A stretch of DNA of 64,000 bases from Moritella sp. (GTDB lineage Bacteria; Pseudomonadota; Gammaproteobacteria; Enterobacterales; Moritellaceae). Shown piece by piece: positions 8,802 to 17,418 of the stretch (the stretch's first letter is position 1; the number at the start of each line of letters is the position of its first letter). Made by a program: the position numbers and the translations under genes. The notes beneath the pieces are model-generated. The model was not told where the DNA came from. It searched no databases and worked only from the letters and a program-made list of their open reading frames with translations. The DNA lies in the NCBI RefSeq assembly GCF_013215705.1, contig NZ_JABSQR010000014.1, positions 62,001 through 126,000 on the forward strand, in the 5' to 3' direction.

Positions 8802-8825
8802 TAAAAATAGCTGGTGGATATGATT

Positions 8826-8906
8826 TTATACCCTAGTTACTGCATGCCTTGAACATACGCTTCATTATGTTTGCTGATTGTGCATCTTGAAGTAGCTTGG
8901 GTATAT
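8826..8906. repeat. Dispersed inverted repeat, family A
   Basis: The right arm TGCATCTTGAAGTAGCTTGG continues to TATATC at 8881-8906. The left arm, from 8827 (TATACCCTAGTTACTGCATG), is its imperfect inverted partner. Related copies are at 5075, 47296 and 52898. It sits in the divergent promoter region between the SelW-like and pseudouridine synthase genes. Confidence 0.8.
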
Positions 8907-8955
8907 CGCTTATTTAGGGTACACTTCGGCCTCATTTTCAGCATTGGTTTTTTTA

Positions 8956-9636
8956 ATGTATAGCATTTTATTTCAGAATAATGATTTCTTGGTTATCAAC
9001 AAAGCAGCGGGCATCGGTTTTCATGATGAAGACGGCGTTGATGGTATTTGTTCTATTGTCAGAAAGGATATTGGCAGATTAGTTTTTCCAGTACACCGTT
9101 TAGACAAAGTGACATCAGGATTGTTGTTACTGGCTAAATCATCAGAAGCGGCGGCTAAATTAGCCAAGCTATTTGAATTGCATGAGATCCAAAAATATTA
9201 CTTGGGTATCATTGATAGCAAACCAAAGAAAAAACAAGGTTTAGTGAAAGGTGATATGGAGCGTTCACGTCGTAGCATGTGGCGTTTGACTAAAACATTA
9301 ACTAGCCCTGCTGTGACACAGTTTTTCACCCAGAGTATTGGTGATGGCAAACGTTTAGTAGTATTGAAACCACATACTGGCAAGACACATCAACTACGTG
9401 TTGCTTTAAACAGCCTAGGTAGCCCTATCTGTGGCGATCCGCTATATCAAAGTGCTGATGCTTGGAAATATGATCGCGCTTACCTACACGCGTATTGCTT
9501 ACAGTTTACCTTAGATGGTGAAGACTTTAGTTTTGTGGCTGATGAATTTAGTGGTGAGCTATTTGCGACACCAGCGTGTAAAGAAGCATTAGTTGCTTAT
9601 GCACAGCCTGAGACATTGGCTTGGCCAAAAGTATAA
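8956..9636 (+). CDS. RluA-family RNA pseudouridine synthase
   Basis: Isomerises a uridine in rRNA or tRNA. The fold markers are LVINKAAGIGFHDEDG near the N terminus, the catalytic Asp in VHRLDKVTSGLLLLA, the KYYLGI strand, and the C-terminal VVLKPHTGKTHQLRVAL with GSPICGDPLY. There is no S4 domain, and the total of 227 residues is short for RluA/C/D. It resembles a stand-alone subfamily of vibrios and shewanellas; the target nucleotide is unknown. I choose the ATG at 8956; a TTG at 8944 in the same frame is possible. Neither has a good ribosome site. Confidence 0.88.
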   Translation: MYSILFQNNDFLVINKAAGIGFHDEDGVDGICSIVRKDIGRLVFPVHRLDKVTSGLLLLAKSSEAAAKLAKLFELHEIQKYYLGIIDSKPKKKQGLVKGDMERSRRSMWRLTKTLTSPAVTQFFTQSIGDGKRLVVLKPHTGKTHQLRVALNSLGSPICGDPLYQSADAWKYDRAYLHAYCLQFTLDGEDFSFVADEFSGELFATPACKEALVAYAQPETLAWPKV

Positions 9637-9686
9637 CCATTATATAGCCCAGTTACTTTCAGATAGACTGGCTAAATAATGCATAA

Positions 9687-9736
9687 AAAAACGGCCAACG
9701 TAGTACTCTTTATCGAGTAATGCGTTGGCCGTTTTT
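9687..9736. terminator. Bidirectional terminator between pseudouridine synthase gene and tal
   Basis: AAAAACGGCCAACG (9687-9700) pairs perfectly with CGTTGGCCGTTTTT (9723-9736). An inner TACTC/GAGTA pairing extends the hairpin. It serves both convergent genes. Confidence 0.88.
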
Positions 9737-9762
9737 GTTAACGACGCTAGTGCTTATTCAAA

Positions 9763-10710
9763 TTAGAATAAGTCAGTAATCATCGCTTCTAGTTTGTTTT
9801 GGTCGATAGCGAAGTTACGGATACCTTCAGCTAGTTTTTCAACTGCCATTGGATCTTGACTGTGATCCCAACGGAATGCTGCTTCTGTTAGTTTCGCTTT
9901 TGGTGCTACTGCATCAGCTTCTGAGAATAGCGCTTGTACAACCGGCTCTGAAGAGTTTTGTAGTTGTTCTAATAGCTGTGGTGCAATGGTTAGACGATCA
10001 CAACCAGCAAGGGCTAGGATCTCACCTGTGTTACGGAAGCTTGCGCCCATAACAACCGTTTTATAACCCGATGCTTTGTAGTAGTTATAGATAGTGCTTA
10101 CCGAGATAACGCCCGGATCGTTAGCGCCTTCATATGTTTCGCCCGTTTTCGCTTTATGCCAATCCATGATACGGCCAACGAAAGGAGAGATTAGGAATAC
10201 GCCTGCTTCTGCACATGCTTGCGCTTGAGCGAAAGAGAATAGTAACGTTAGGTTACAGTTGATGCCCATTGCTTCAAGTTGTTCTGCAGCGCGGATACCT
10301 TCCCAAGTAGAAGCCAGTTTGATCAGGATGTTTTCTTTTTCAATGCCTACTGCTTTATATAGTTCGATCAGTAGTAACGCTTGTTTCACACTTGCTTCAG
10401 TGTCATAAGAAAGACGCGCATCAACTTCTGTCGAGATACGACCTGGAATTGTCGTTAAGATCTCTTTACCAATTAATACAGCTAGTTTGTCACATGCCAG
10501 TGCAACTTGTGTTTCTGGCGTTGCGTTTTCTTTAGCATACGCAATTGCTTGTGCTACTAATGGTTGGTAAGCCGGTAATGCAGCTGCCTTTAAGATAAGT
10601 GATGGATTCGTCGTCGCATCTTGAGGCTGGTATAATTTAATCGCGTCCACATCGCCTGTATCTGCAACAATAGTGGTTAATTTACTTAGTTGTTCTAACT
10701 GGTTACTCAT
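9763..10710 (-). CDS. tal: Transaldolase
   Basis: Pentose phosphate enzyme that transfers a dihydroxyacetone unit from sedoheptulose 7-phosphate to glyceraldehyde 3-phosphate. The 315 residues match E. coli TalB (317) along the whole length: TTIVADTGD near the start, DATTNPSLI, the Schiff-base lysine in [29 protein letters not shown] and GASFRN. It stands alone, with its own terminator shared with the convergent gene. tktA is not next to it. Confidence 0.97.
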   Translation of the reverse strand: MSNQLEQLSKLTTIVADTGDVDAIKLYQPQDATTNPSLILKAAALPAYQPLVAQAIAYAKENATPETQVALACDKLAVLIGKEILTTIPGRISTEVDARLSYDTEASVKQALLLIELYKAVGIEKENILIKLASTWEGIRAAEQLEAMGINCNLTLLFSFAQAQACAEAGVFLISPFVGRIMDWHKAKTGETYEGANDPGVISVSTIYNYYKASGYKTVVMGASFRNTGEILALAGCDRLTIAPQLLEQLQNSSEPVVQALFSEADAVAPKAKLTEAAFRWDHSQDPMAVEKLAEGIRNFAIDQNKLEAMITDLF

Positions 10711-10984
10711 TATTTTACTTCCACAATTATATTATTGATCGGTGTAAGGGCTTACGTCACTATCATTAATATTGATTATAATGTCAATACTATAAAACTA
10801 GACTGCTGCAAACCTGACTGCTTGGGAATCTTAGCTTTAATGAAATAGCGGTAATTTCTGAATTGTATCTTAGCACAGCTTTCATTCGAAAGTATGTAGG
10901 CTTTCATCACGTTTTGTGTACAAAAATATTACTTGCAATCACATTCTGCTACGGTATGTTATTTGTATATAATAAATAGGATAT

Positions 10985-12064
10985 ATGAGCAACGTAATGG
11001 AAAAAGATACCTTAAATAATGTACATATTTGTTCTGAACAAGTATTGATGACCCCTTCCGAATTAAAAGTTAAATTACCTATTTCAGAGCATGCCCTTAG
11101 TTATATACAAACAGCACGTGAAACGATTGCTAACATTATCGCTGGTAAAGATAAACGTTTGCTTGTGGTGTGTGGTCCTTGCTCAATCCATGATGACAAA
11201 GCGGCGTTAGAATATGCCGGCAGATTAAAAGCTCTGCATGACGAATTAGGCGAGCAGCTATATATTGTTATGCGTGTCTATTTTGAAAAACCACGTACCA
11301 CTGTTGGCTGGAAAGGCGCGATTAATGATCCGCACATGGATGGCTCATTTGATGTTGAAACTGGTTTAATCAATGCGCGTAAACTACTCATTACCCTAGC
11401 GGAAATGGAAATCCCAACCGCCACGGAAGCACTCGATCCAATTAGTCCACAATACCTTGCGGAACTATTTTCTTGGTCAGCGATTGGTGCGCGTACTACA
11501 GAGTCACAAACTCACCGTGAAATGGCGTCTGGTCTGTCTATGCCTGTTGGTTTTAAAAATGGTACCGACGGTAGTTTATCAACGGCAATCAATGCGATGA
11601 AATCTGCATCTCATTCACATCGTTTCATGGGTATTAATCAAGACGGTCAAGTTGCGTTACTACAAACTCAGGGTAATCCTGATGGTCACGTGATCTTACG
11701 TGGTGGCAAACAACCAAACTATGATTCAGTTGCCGTTGCATTAGCCGAGCAAGACATGGTCAAAGCGGGTTTACGTCCAAGTTTGATGGTGGATTGCAGC
11801 CATGCTAACTCGAATAAAAACCACGAACTACAACCATTAGTTGCGAAAAATGTTATTCACCAGATCCAAGAAGGTAATACTTCAATTATGGGTGTCATGA
11901 TTGAAAGTCATCTACATGGTGGTAATCAATCGTCAGAACAGCCTATTGCAGATATGGCATACGGTGTATCTGTGACTGACGCGTGTATTGATTGGGATAC
12001 GACTAATACATTATTACGTGAAACAGCAGCGGAGTTAAGCGGCTGTTTGACTAAAAGAACATAG
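10985..12064 (+). CDS. aroF: 3-deoxy-7-phosphoheptulonate (DAHP) synthase, class I, AroF-like
   Basis: First step of the shikimate pathway, joining phosphoenolpyruvate and erythrose 4-phosphate. Landmarks are LVVCGPCSIHD with a metal-binding Cys, MRVYFEKPRTTVGWKG, GARTTESQTHRE, PVGFKNGTDG and MVDCSHANS. It directly precedes tyrA, as in the E. coli aroF-tyrA operon, so the tyrosine-sensitive isozyme is the best guess. The ATG at 10985 has AGGA only 3-4 bases upstream; an in-frame ATG at 11000 (MEKDTLNNVHI) aligns exactly with the E. coli AroF start and could be the true one. I saw no convincing TyrR box upstream. Confidence 0.93.
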   Translation: MSNVMEKDTLNNVHICSEQVLMTPSELKVKLPISEHALSYIQTARETIANIIAGKDKRLLVVCGPCSIHDDKAALEYAGRLKALHDELGEQLYIVMRVYFEKPRTTVGWKGAINDPHMDGSFDVETGLINARKLLITLAEMEIPTATEALDPISPQYLAELFSWSAIGARTTESQTHREMASGLSMPVGFKNGTDGSLSTAINAMKSASHSHRFMGINQDGQVALLQTQGNPDGHVILRGGKQPNYDSVAVALAEQDMVKAGLRPSLMVDCSHANSNKNHELQPLVAKNVIHQIQEGNTSIMGVMIESHLHGGNQSSEQPIADMAYGVSVTDACIDWDTTNTLLRETAAELSGCLTKRT

Positions 12065-12126
12065 TCCTTAGATCGATACATATCTAGGTAAATAGTGCAT
12101 CAAGGACGTTATGAGGTGAATGGTCA

Positions 12127-13269
12127 GTGAAACTGGATCCGTTAGGTAAATTAAGAGATAAAATTGATGATGTTGACCAGAAATTGGTTGACTTACTCGC
12201 ACAGCGTCTGGCATTAGTGGCAGAAGTCGGGGACATAAAAAGTGAGCATGGCTTACCTATTTATGTGCCTGAACGTGAAACTGCGATGTTGGAAAAAAGA
12301 CGCGAGGAAGCCGAAAGTAAAGGTGTACCTGGTGATTTGATTGAAGATGTATTGCGCCGTGTTATGCGCGAGTCGTATGCCTCTGAAAAAGATTCCGGTT
12401 TTAAAACCGTGAAGCCAGACCTTGGTCGTATCGTGGTGATTGGTGGTGCGGGTAAATTGGGTATGCTGTTTGTACGCATGTTCCGTTTATCTGGTTATCA
12501 GGTTGATATTCTAGAGCAAGGTGATTGGGATAATGCCGATGCGTTATTTGCCAATGCTGGGCTGGTGGTGGTATCTGTGCCAATTAACCTAACCGAAACC
12601 ATTATTGCTAAATTAGGCTGTTTACCAACAGATTGCGTATTGGCTGATATTACCAGTATTAAGAGTAAACCCTTACAAGCAATGCTTAAAGCGCATCAAG
12701 GCCCTGTTGTCGGTTTACATCCGATGTTTGGCCCTGATGTTGGTAATCTGGCGAAACAAGTGATTGTGTGTTGTGATGGGCGTGGTAAAGAGCAATACCA
12801 GTGGCTGTTAGATCAAATGCAGATCTGGGGCGCGCGTATTTATGATGTTGATGCCAAGCAACATGATGAAGCGATGACCTTGATCCAAGCCTTACGTCAC
12901 TTTACTACGTTTGTATATGGGGCGCATTTAGCGGAAGAAAATCCAGATATACAGCAATTACTGGATCTGAGTTCACCTATTTATCGCTTAGAATTAGCCA
13001 TGGTAGGGCGTCTGTTTGCCCAAGACCCCACGTTATATGCAGATATTATTTTAGCGTCAGATAATAACGTAGCGATGATCCGTCGTTATGCCGAACGCTT
13101 TATGCAAGCCGCTGAAATGTTAGAGCGTAATGATAAAGATGGCTTTATTAGTTCGTTTGAAATGGTTTCTGATTGGTTTGGTGATTATTCAACCCAGTTC
13201 TTGCGAGAAAGCCGTAACCTGTTGTTACAAGCAAATGATAACCGTCAGTTTGTTAATGTTGATAGTTAG
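12127..13269 (+). CDS. tyrA: Bifunctional chorismate mutase / prephenate dehydrogenase
   Basis: Turns chorismate into prephenate, then 4-hydroxyphenylpyruvate for tyrosine. The N-terminal AroQ-type mutase (about 1-90) shows [26 protein letters not shown] and [14 protein letters not shown]. The NAD-binding dehydrogenase begins with [10 protein letters not shown] (about 102) and contains [10 protein letters not shown] and the ALRHFTTF helix. The 380 residues fit E. coli TyrA (373). The start is a GTG at 12127, supported by GAGGTG 8 bases upstream; no in-frame ATG fits. It is 62 bases after aroF and ends at a strong terminator shared with pheA. Confidence 0.96.
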   Translation: MKLDPLGKLRDKIDDVDQKLVDLLAQRLALVAEVGDIKSEHGLPIYVPERETAMLEKRREEAESKGVPGDLIEDVLRRVMRESYASEKDSGFKTVKPDLGRIVVIGGAGKLGMLFVRMFRLSGYQVDILEQGDWDNADALFANAGLVVVSVPINLTETIIAKLGCLPTDCVLADITSIKSKPLQAMLKAHQGPVVGLHPMFGPDVGNLAKQVIVCCDGRGKEQYQWLLDQMQIWGARIYDVDAKQHDEAMTLIQALRHFTTFVYGAHLAEENPDIQQLLDLSSPIYRLELAMVGRLFAQDPTLYADIILASDNNVAMIRRYAERFMQAAEMLERNDKDGFISSFEMVSDWFGDYSTQFLRESRNLLLQANDNRQFVNVDS

Positions 13270-13297
13270 TTAATCGCGTCGCTAATCACAGACAAAT

Positions 13298-13328
13298 AAA
13301 AAGAGCATCTTGATGATGCTCTTTTTTT
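13298..13328. terminator. Terminator between convergent tyrA and pheA
   Basis: AAAAAGAGCATC (13298-13309) pairs with GATGCTCTTTTT (13315-13326) around a 5-base loop, with a T-run to 13328. It can act on both strands. Confidence 0.88.
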
Positions 13329-13389
13329 ATGCGTTTGTTTTAATCCGCTATTTATCTGTTAATTATAACAGTTAAATAGCATCAATAAC

Positions 13390-14556
13390 TTACAGTAAAT
13401 CTTCAGGTACATCTGTTGCTGCTACATCTTCACTTGGATAACAACCCAATATCTTTATTTGATGGGTAATACGGGTGAGTTGTTTAATTACATTTTGCAT
13501 TTTTTCTGATTGTAAATTAGCCGCGACATCAATATAGAACATCTCTTCCCAAGGGTTACCTTGAATTGGACGCGATTCTAATTTCGTCATCGTTACACCT
13601 TGTTCGCGTAATACTAACAATGCTTCAACTAAGCAGCCCGCTTGTTGGCCTGTTGACATTGTGAAGGTGGTTTTTGCTGGGATTTGTACTGCAACATCAA
13701 CTGGTTTACGTGCCACCACAATAAAGCGGCTGTAGTTTTCGGTTTGATTTGCAAGACCGGTACGAATTGGTTTCAAACCATACAGTTCGCCACCGGTGAT
13801 GCTACCAATTGCTGCCACTTCTTCGCTGTTAAGCTCTTTTACTTTCGCCATTGCGGCTGATGAACTGTCGACAAACTCAATTTTAATGTGTGGATGGGCA
13901 CTTAAAAATAATGAACATTGGGCAAACGGTTGTGGATGCGCATAGATAGTTTTAATTTTTGATAAGTCAGTATCACAGGTAGTGATCAAACTGTGTTCAA
14001 TTGGCTGTGTGAGTTCACCCACAATCGATAACGTGGTGTGTTGCAATAGATCGTAAACATCATTAATGCTACCTGAAGAGGTATTTTCAATGGGTAGCAT
14101 GCCGTAGTCAGCTTGACCTTTTTCTACCGCCGTGATGATTTGTTGGAATGTTGGGAAACCTAATTCTACTAAGCGGTCATCTTGACGCGCAAAGTACTTT
14201 TTACACGCGAGGTTTGAATAAGAGCCTTTGTCACCTAGAAAAGCAACGCGTGCGACCGGTACCGCGGCATTTGGATTTTTAATTTCTTGTAAAAAGGCTT
14301 GCTGTAATAATACTGAATCTTCAAGAACCGTATGATAAATGTTCATGATGTAATTGCTATCAAGGCCAAGTTCACGACCCTGGTTAATTAAACGCACTAG
14401 TAGTTGCTGTTCACGATCTTGGTCGCGTACTGGTTTACTCGTCGATTGCTTGCTTTTTGCCACTTCGATGGCTAATTCTCTGCGTTCGGATAATAGTCTT
14501 AATAAATTATTATCCAGCGTGGTAATGCGCGTTCTAATATCGTTGAGGTCTGCCAT
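13390..14556 (-). CDS. pheA: Bifunctional chorismate mutase / prephenate dehydratase
   Basis: Makes phenylpyruvate for phenylalanine. Three parts are visible in order: AroQ mutase (about 1-90, with RELAIEVAKSK), prephenate dehydratase (about 105-285, starting RVAFLGDKGSYSN, with IENTSSGSINDVYDLL and the TTF motif), and an ACT domain (about 300-370) whose ESRPIQGNPWEEMFYID binds Phe for feedback inhibition. The start at 14556 (MADLNDIRTRI) has an AAGGAT site and gives 388 residues, near E. coli (386); an upstream in-frame extension to 14619 has no family match. raiA lies upstream on the same strand, as in E. coli. I found no phenylalanine-rich leader peptide in the interval. Confidence 0.96.
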   Translation of the reverse strand: MADLNDIRTRITTLDNNLLRLLSERRELAIEVAKSKQSTSKPVRDQDREQQLLVRLINQGRELGLDSNYIMNIYHTVLEDSVLLQQAFLQEIKNPNAAVPVARVAFLGDKGSYSNLACKKYFARQDDRLVELGFPTFQQIITAVEKGQADYGMLPIENTSSGSINDVYDLLQHTTLSIVGELTQPIEHSLITTCDTDLSKIKTIYAHPQPFAQCSLFLSAHPHIKIEFVDSSSAAMAKVKELNSEEVAAIGSITGGELYGLKPIRTGLANQTENYSRFIVVARKPVDVAVQIPAKTTFTMSTGQQAGCLVEALLVLREQGVTMTKLESRPIQGNPWEEMFYIDVAANLQSEKMQNVIKQLTRITHQIKILGCYPSEDVAATDVPEDLL

Positions 14557-14692
14557 GAAATAGGATCCTTGTGCGTACTCTATAAAGTTATGTGGATATA
14601 TATGCTTAATAGTGCACATTTATTTTTAATTGATGGTTTAATTTATTTATCTAGCGAGGCAAAGTCAAGGTGTCTGGGGGCAAACTGTGGAA

Positions 14693-14720
14693 ATAAAAAA
14701 GCGCAGTCCTATGCTGCGCT
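14693..14720 (-). terminator. Terminator after raiA, or possible pheA attenuator
   Basis: On the minus strand AGCGCAG (14720-14714) pairs with CTGCGCT (14706-14700), followed by a U-run over 14700-14693. It lies between raiA and pheA. With no visible leader peptide, simple raiA termination is the more likely role. Confidence 0.75.
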
Positions 14721-14783
14721 TGTTGTTGTTCCCGTATTAACGTGGGAATCAGAAAATTTAGTACTCTTTATTAGTACTTTGTA

Positions 14784-15170
14784 TTAATATTCTGCGACCT
14801 CTAACTCGTCGTCAGAAACCTTTTCGTCAGGGAGTTCTTCACCACTAATGACACCTGCTCGACATTGTTCTTTACCACTGCTGTGTGCAGCGTGCTTGTC
14901 GCTGTATTTATTTAATTGACGCTCTAGCTTTTGGCCTAAAATTGTAATTGCAGCGTAAAGATCTTCTCCTTCAGAAACTGCGAGTAGTTGGCCTTGTGGA
15001 AGATGAATGCTGGCCTCAAGTTTTTTAATGCAATTCTTGTCTTTGGTAATCGTTACGTGCGGGTTAATCATTGGAATATTGAAGCGCTCTAACTTAGCGT
15101 ACTTCATCGCGAGCTTTTCGCGCATAGGAGCCGTAACTTTAATTTCTTTACTGGTTATTTCAAATGTCAT
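14784..15170 (-). CDS. raiA: Ribosome-associated inhibitor RaiA (YfiA/HPF family)
   Basis: Small stationary-phase and cold-stress factor that binds the 30S decoding region and shuts down translation. The start at 15170 has a perfect AAGGAG site and gives 128 residues beginning MTFEITSKEIKVT, collinear with E. coli RaiA; longer frames upstream are not supported. INPHVTITKD, the GEDLYAAI strand-helix and LERQLNKYSDKH are conserved. The long acidic tail (after about residue 105, ending DELEVAEY) suits the RaiA rather than the short HPF type. Gene order raiA-pheA matches E. coli. Confidence 0.9.
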   Translation of the reverse strand: MTFEITSKEIKVTAPMREKLAMKYAKLERFNIPMINPHVTITKDKNCIKKLEASIHLPQGQLLAVSEGEDLYAAITILGQKLERQLNKYSDKHAAHSSGKEQCRAGVISGEELPDEKVSDDELEVAEY

Positions 15171-15380
15171 AGACATCTCCTTGGGTAATTGCCTTAATTG
15201 GTTCAACTTCAGAATACGACTTTCAGCGTTTAAAAACGTGACCAGCATCTCGTTTGTTAATTTAGTTTTTTTAATGCACAAAAAATGTGACGAGCTAATC
15301 ATTTATAGGTGTTTTAGTTAAATTTATTGTCTTCTACTGCCCGCTTAGGCATTATGCCTAGTCCATAGCTGATAAAATCA

Positions 15381-17264
15381 ATGATTATTGAACCGTATAA
15401 TATGTCTGATAAATGTAATATGACTCTCTCACATGACAAATTTGTTGCCAGGTCGGCACAGCTTAACCATGTGTTATTACAATTAACCGTCATAGATTGG
15501 TGTGGCAGTGATGAATTTGTTGGTTTTGTCGATGCTATAGTCAACGAAACTAAACAATCATTAAGCCTTGTTGATGTAAATATTCAGTTGTTTACCAACA
15601 CATTCGATAATCTTATCCCGTTATTGCCACAATACCTTAGCCGTGTTAATCCTAATCACGTCTTTAATATGACCGAACTATCGCAGTTGCACTCACGCGG
15701 CGAGGTTGTTCAAATTATAGCCAAGGACGACTTTTTAAAAACGGTCAATTTAATTATCCCATTATTTAATCATAATGACTGTGTTGGTGTGATTCACTTT
15801 AATGGCGTCACCGAGAGTGATGTTCTGTCGAGCATAACATTGTCTTTTTGTCATGCTATCGGATCGCTAATACAACGTAATTTCCGCTTGATGGATAATG
15901 AATTACGCTATGGTTTATCTATGCTCACCGCGAGTCAATCGCAAGAAGAGTTTCATCGTTTGGCATTTTTTGATTCATTAACCGGTCTTGCTAATCGACG
16001 ATTATTAAATCAAACCATTGAAACGCAGTTCCAGCTAGCTAAACACAATCAGGTGGTAGGGGCGCTATTATTCATTGATTTGGATTTTTTTAAAGCCATT
16101 AATGATTCATTGGGACATGCTGTGGGTGACGGCATATTGGTTGAGGTTGCAGAGCGATTAAAAGAAATACCCCAACCAGAAGATTTTATTGCTCGCCTCG
16201 GTGGTGATGAATTTGTCATTTTGTTACCTGATTTATCGGAAAACCCAATGCATGCCGAACAACACGCTAATTTACTGGCAGAGCAGTTAATTGAGCGTAT
16301 TTCTCAGCCGTATTTATACAAAGGACAAGCCTTGTATATCGGTGCTAGTATTGGTGTCACCTTGTTCCCAAGCAAAGATCAACATGCCGATGATTTATTA
16401 AAACAAGCGGATACAGCTATGTATCAAGCGAAATCGAATGGCCGTAAAAAAGTGTATTTCTTTGATGTGAAAATGCAGCGTAAAGCGGATAAACGGTTAC
16501 ATATTTATAATTGCCTGAAAAGTGCGATCGCTAAAAATGAACTGTTTTTGCATTACCAACCTCAGCATATGGTGCAAAATGGCGATATTATTGGTGTTGA
16601 AGCCTTAGTGCGTTGGCATTTAGGCGGAAAACAACAAATCTCGCCTGCCGAATTTATTCCGATTGCTGAAGAGACCGATCTGATTATTGATATCGGTATA
16701 TGGGTACTGCAGGCCGCGTGTCGTCAATTTGTCGAATGGCAATTACAAGGCGTTAATGTTCCGCAATTATCGGTGAACGTGAGCACCCGACAATTTCATG
16801 ATAATAACTTTGTTGATTCGGTATTGATGGTATTGGATGAGACCGGTATGGATCCGATGCAATTAAACTTAGAGATCACCGAGTCTGTGGTGATTGAGCA
16901 TGCCGAAGACGCTATCCGTAAAATGACCGATCTGAAAAATATCGGTGTCAGTTTTGCTGTCGATGATTTCGGTGTGGGTTATTCATCGTTAAGTTACTTA
17001 AAACGCTTGCCAGCCAATGAACTGAAAATTGATCGTTCATTTATTCAAAATATTCCTTATAACGTCTCTGATATGGCGATTGTTGAAGCGGTATTAGCGA
17101 TGGCAAAACATATGGGCTTTAATGTTACCGCAGAGGGGGTTGAAAGTCGCCAGCAGTTGGAATTCTTACAACGTCAACAATGTAGTTTCTATCAAGGTTT
17201 TTATGCCAGTAAGCCGTTGTCGGCCGAACACTTAGTGCTTTACATCAAACGTCTACAGGGATAG
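15381..17264 (+). CDS. GGDEF-EAL cyclic-di-GMP turnover protein with GAF-like N terminus
   Basis: Cytoplasmic protein of up to 627 residues with no membrane segment. Residues about 15-170 look GAF-like. A diguanylate cyclase domain follows (FFDSLTGLANRRLL, intact RLGGDEF). The I-site four-residue stretch just before it reads QPED instead of RxxD, so product inhibition is probably lost. The EAL domain keeps GVEALVRW, NLEITES, the DDFG loop and VTAEGVE, so phosphodiesterase activity is plausible. Both activities may be present. No ribosome site supports the ATG at 15381 or the in-frame ATG at 15402, so the start is uncertain. It is divergent from raiA. Confidence 0.9.
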   Translation: MIIEPYNMSDKCNMTLSHDKFVARSAQLNHVLLQLTVIDWCGSDEFVGFVDAIVNETKQSLSLVDVNIQLFTNTFDNLIPLLPQYLSRVNPNHVFNMTELSQLHSRGEVVQIIAKDDFLKTVNLIIPLFNHNDCVGVIHFNGVTESDVLSSITLSFCHAIGSLIQRNFRLMDNELRYGLSMLTASQSQEEFHRLAFFDSLTGLANRRLLNQTIETQFQLAKHNQVVGALLFIDLDFFKAINDSLGHAVGDGILVEVAERLKEIPQPEDFIARLGGDEFVILLPDLSENPMHAEQHANLLAEQLIERISQPYLYKGQALYIGASIGVTLFPSKDQHADDLLKQADTAMYQAKSNGRKKVYFFDVKMQRKADKRLHIYNCLKSAIAKNELFLHYQPQHMVQNGDIIGVEALVRWHLGGKQQISPAEFIPIAEETDLIIDIGIWVLQAACRQFVEWQLQGVNVPQLSVNVSTRQFHDNNFVDSVLMVLDETGMDPMQLNLEITESVVIEHAEDAIRKMTDLKNIGVSFAVDDFGVGYSSLSYLKRLPANELKIDRSFIQNIPYNVSDMAIVEAVLAMAKHMGFNVTAEGVESRQQLEFLQRQQCSFYQGFYASKPLSAEHLVLYIKRLQG

Positions 17265-17418
17265 TTAGGCGTTCGTTATAACCCGAAGTAAGTAAATGTT
17301 GCTATAAGATGAACATTTTTGTCACTTTAGTATCTATATCCTTGTTAATTACAGTTAAATGCTATTATTTTAGTAACTAAATTGAATTACTCGCTTCATC
17401 GGCAAAAGGAACCTAGCC

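Noticed and set aside
8944-8955. Upstream TTG start for the pseudouridine synthase
   Set aside because: It adds four residues without a ribosome site or family support; the ATG at 8956 is simpler.
10860-10984. Possible TyrR boxes upstream of aroF
   Set aside because: The best candidate (TGTACA and a partner near 10917-10935) matches only one half-site well.
12062-12126. Attenuator between aroF and tyrA
   Set aside because: GTCCTT/AAGGAC can pair across the gap but there is no T-run, and no leader peptide.
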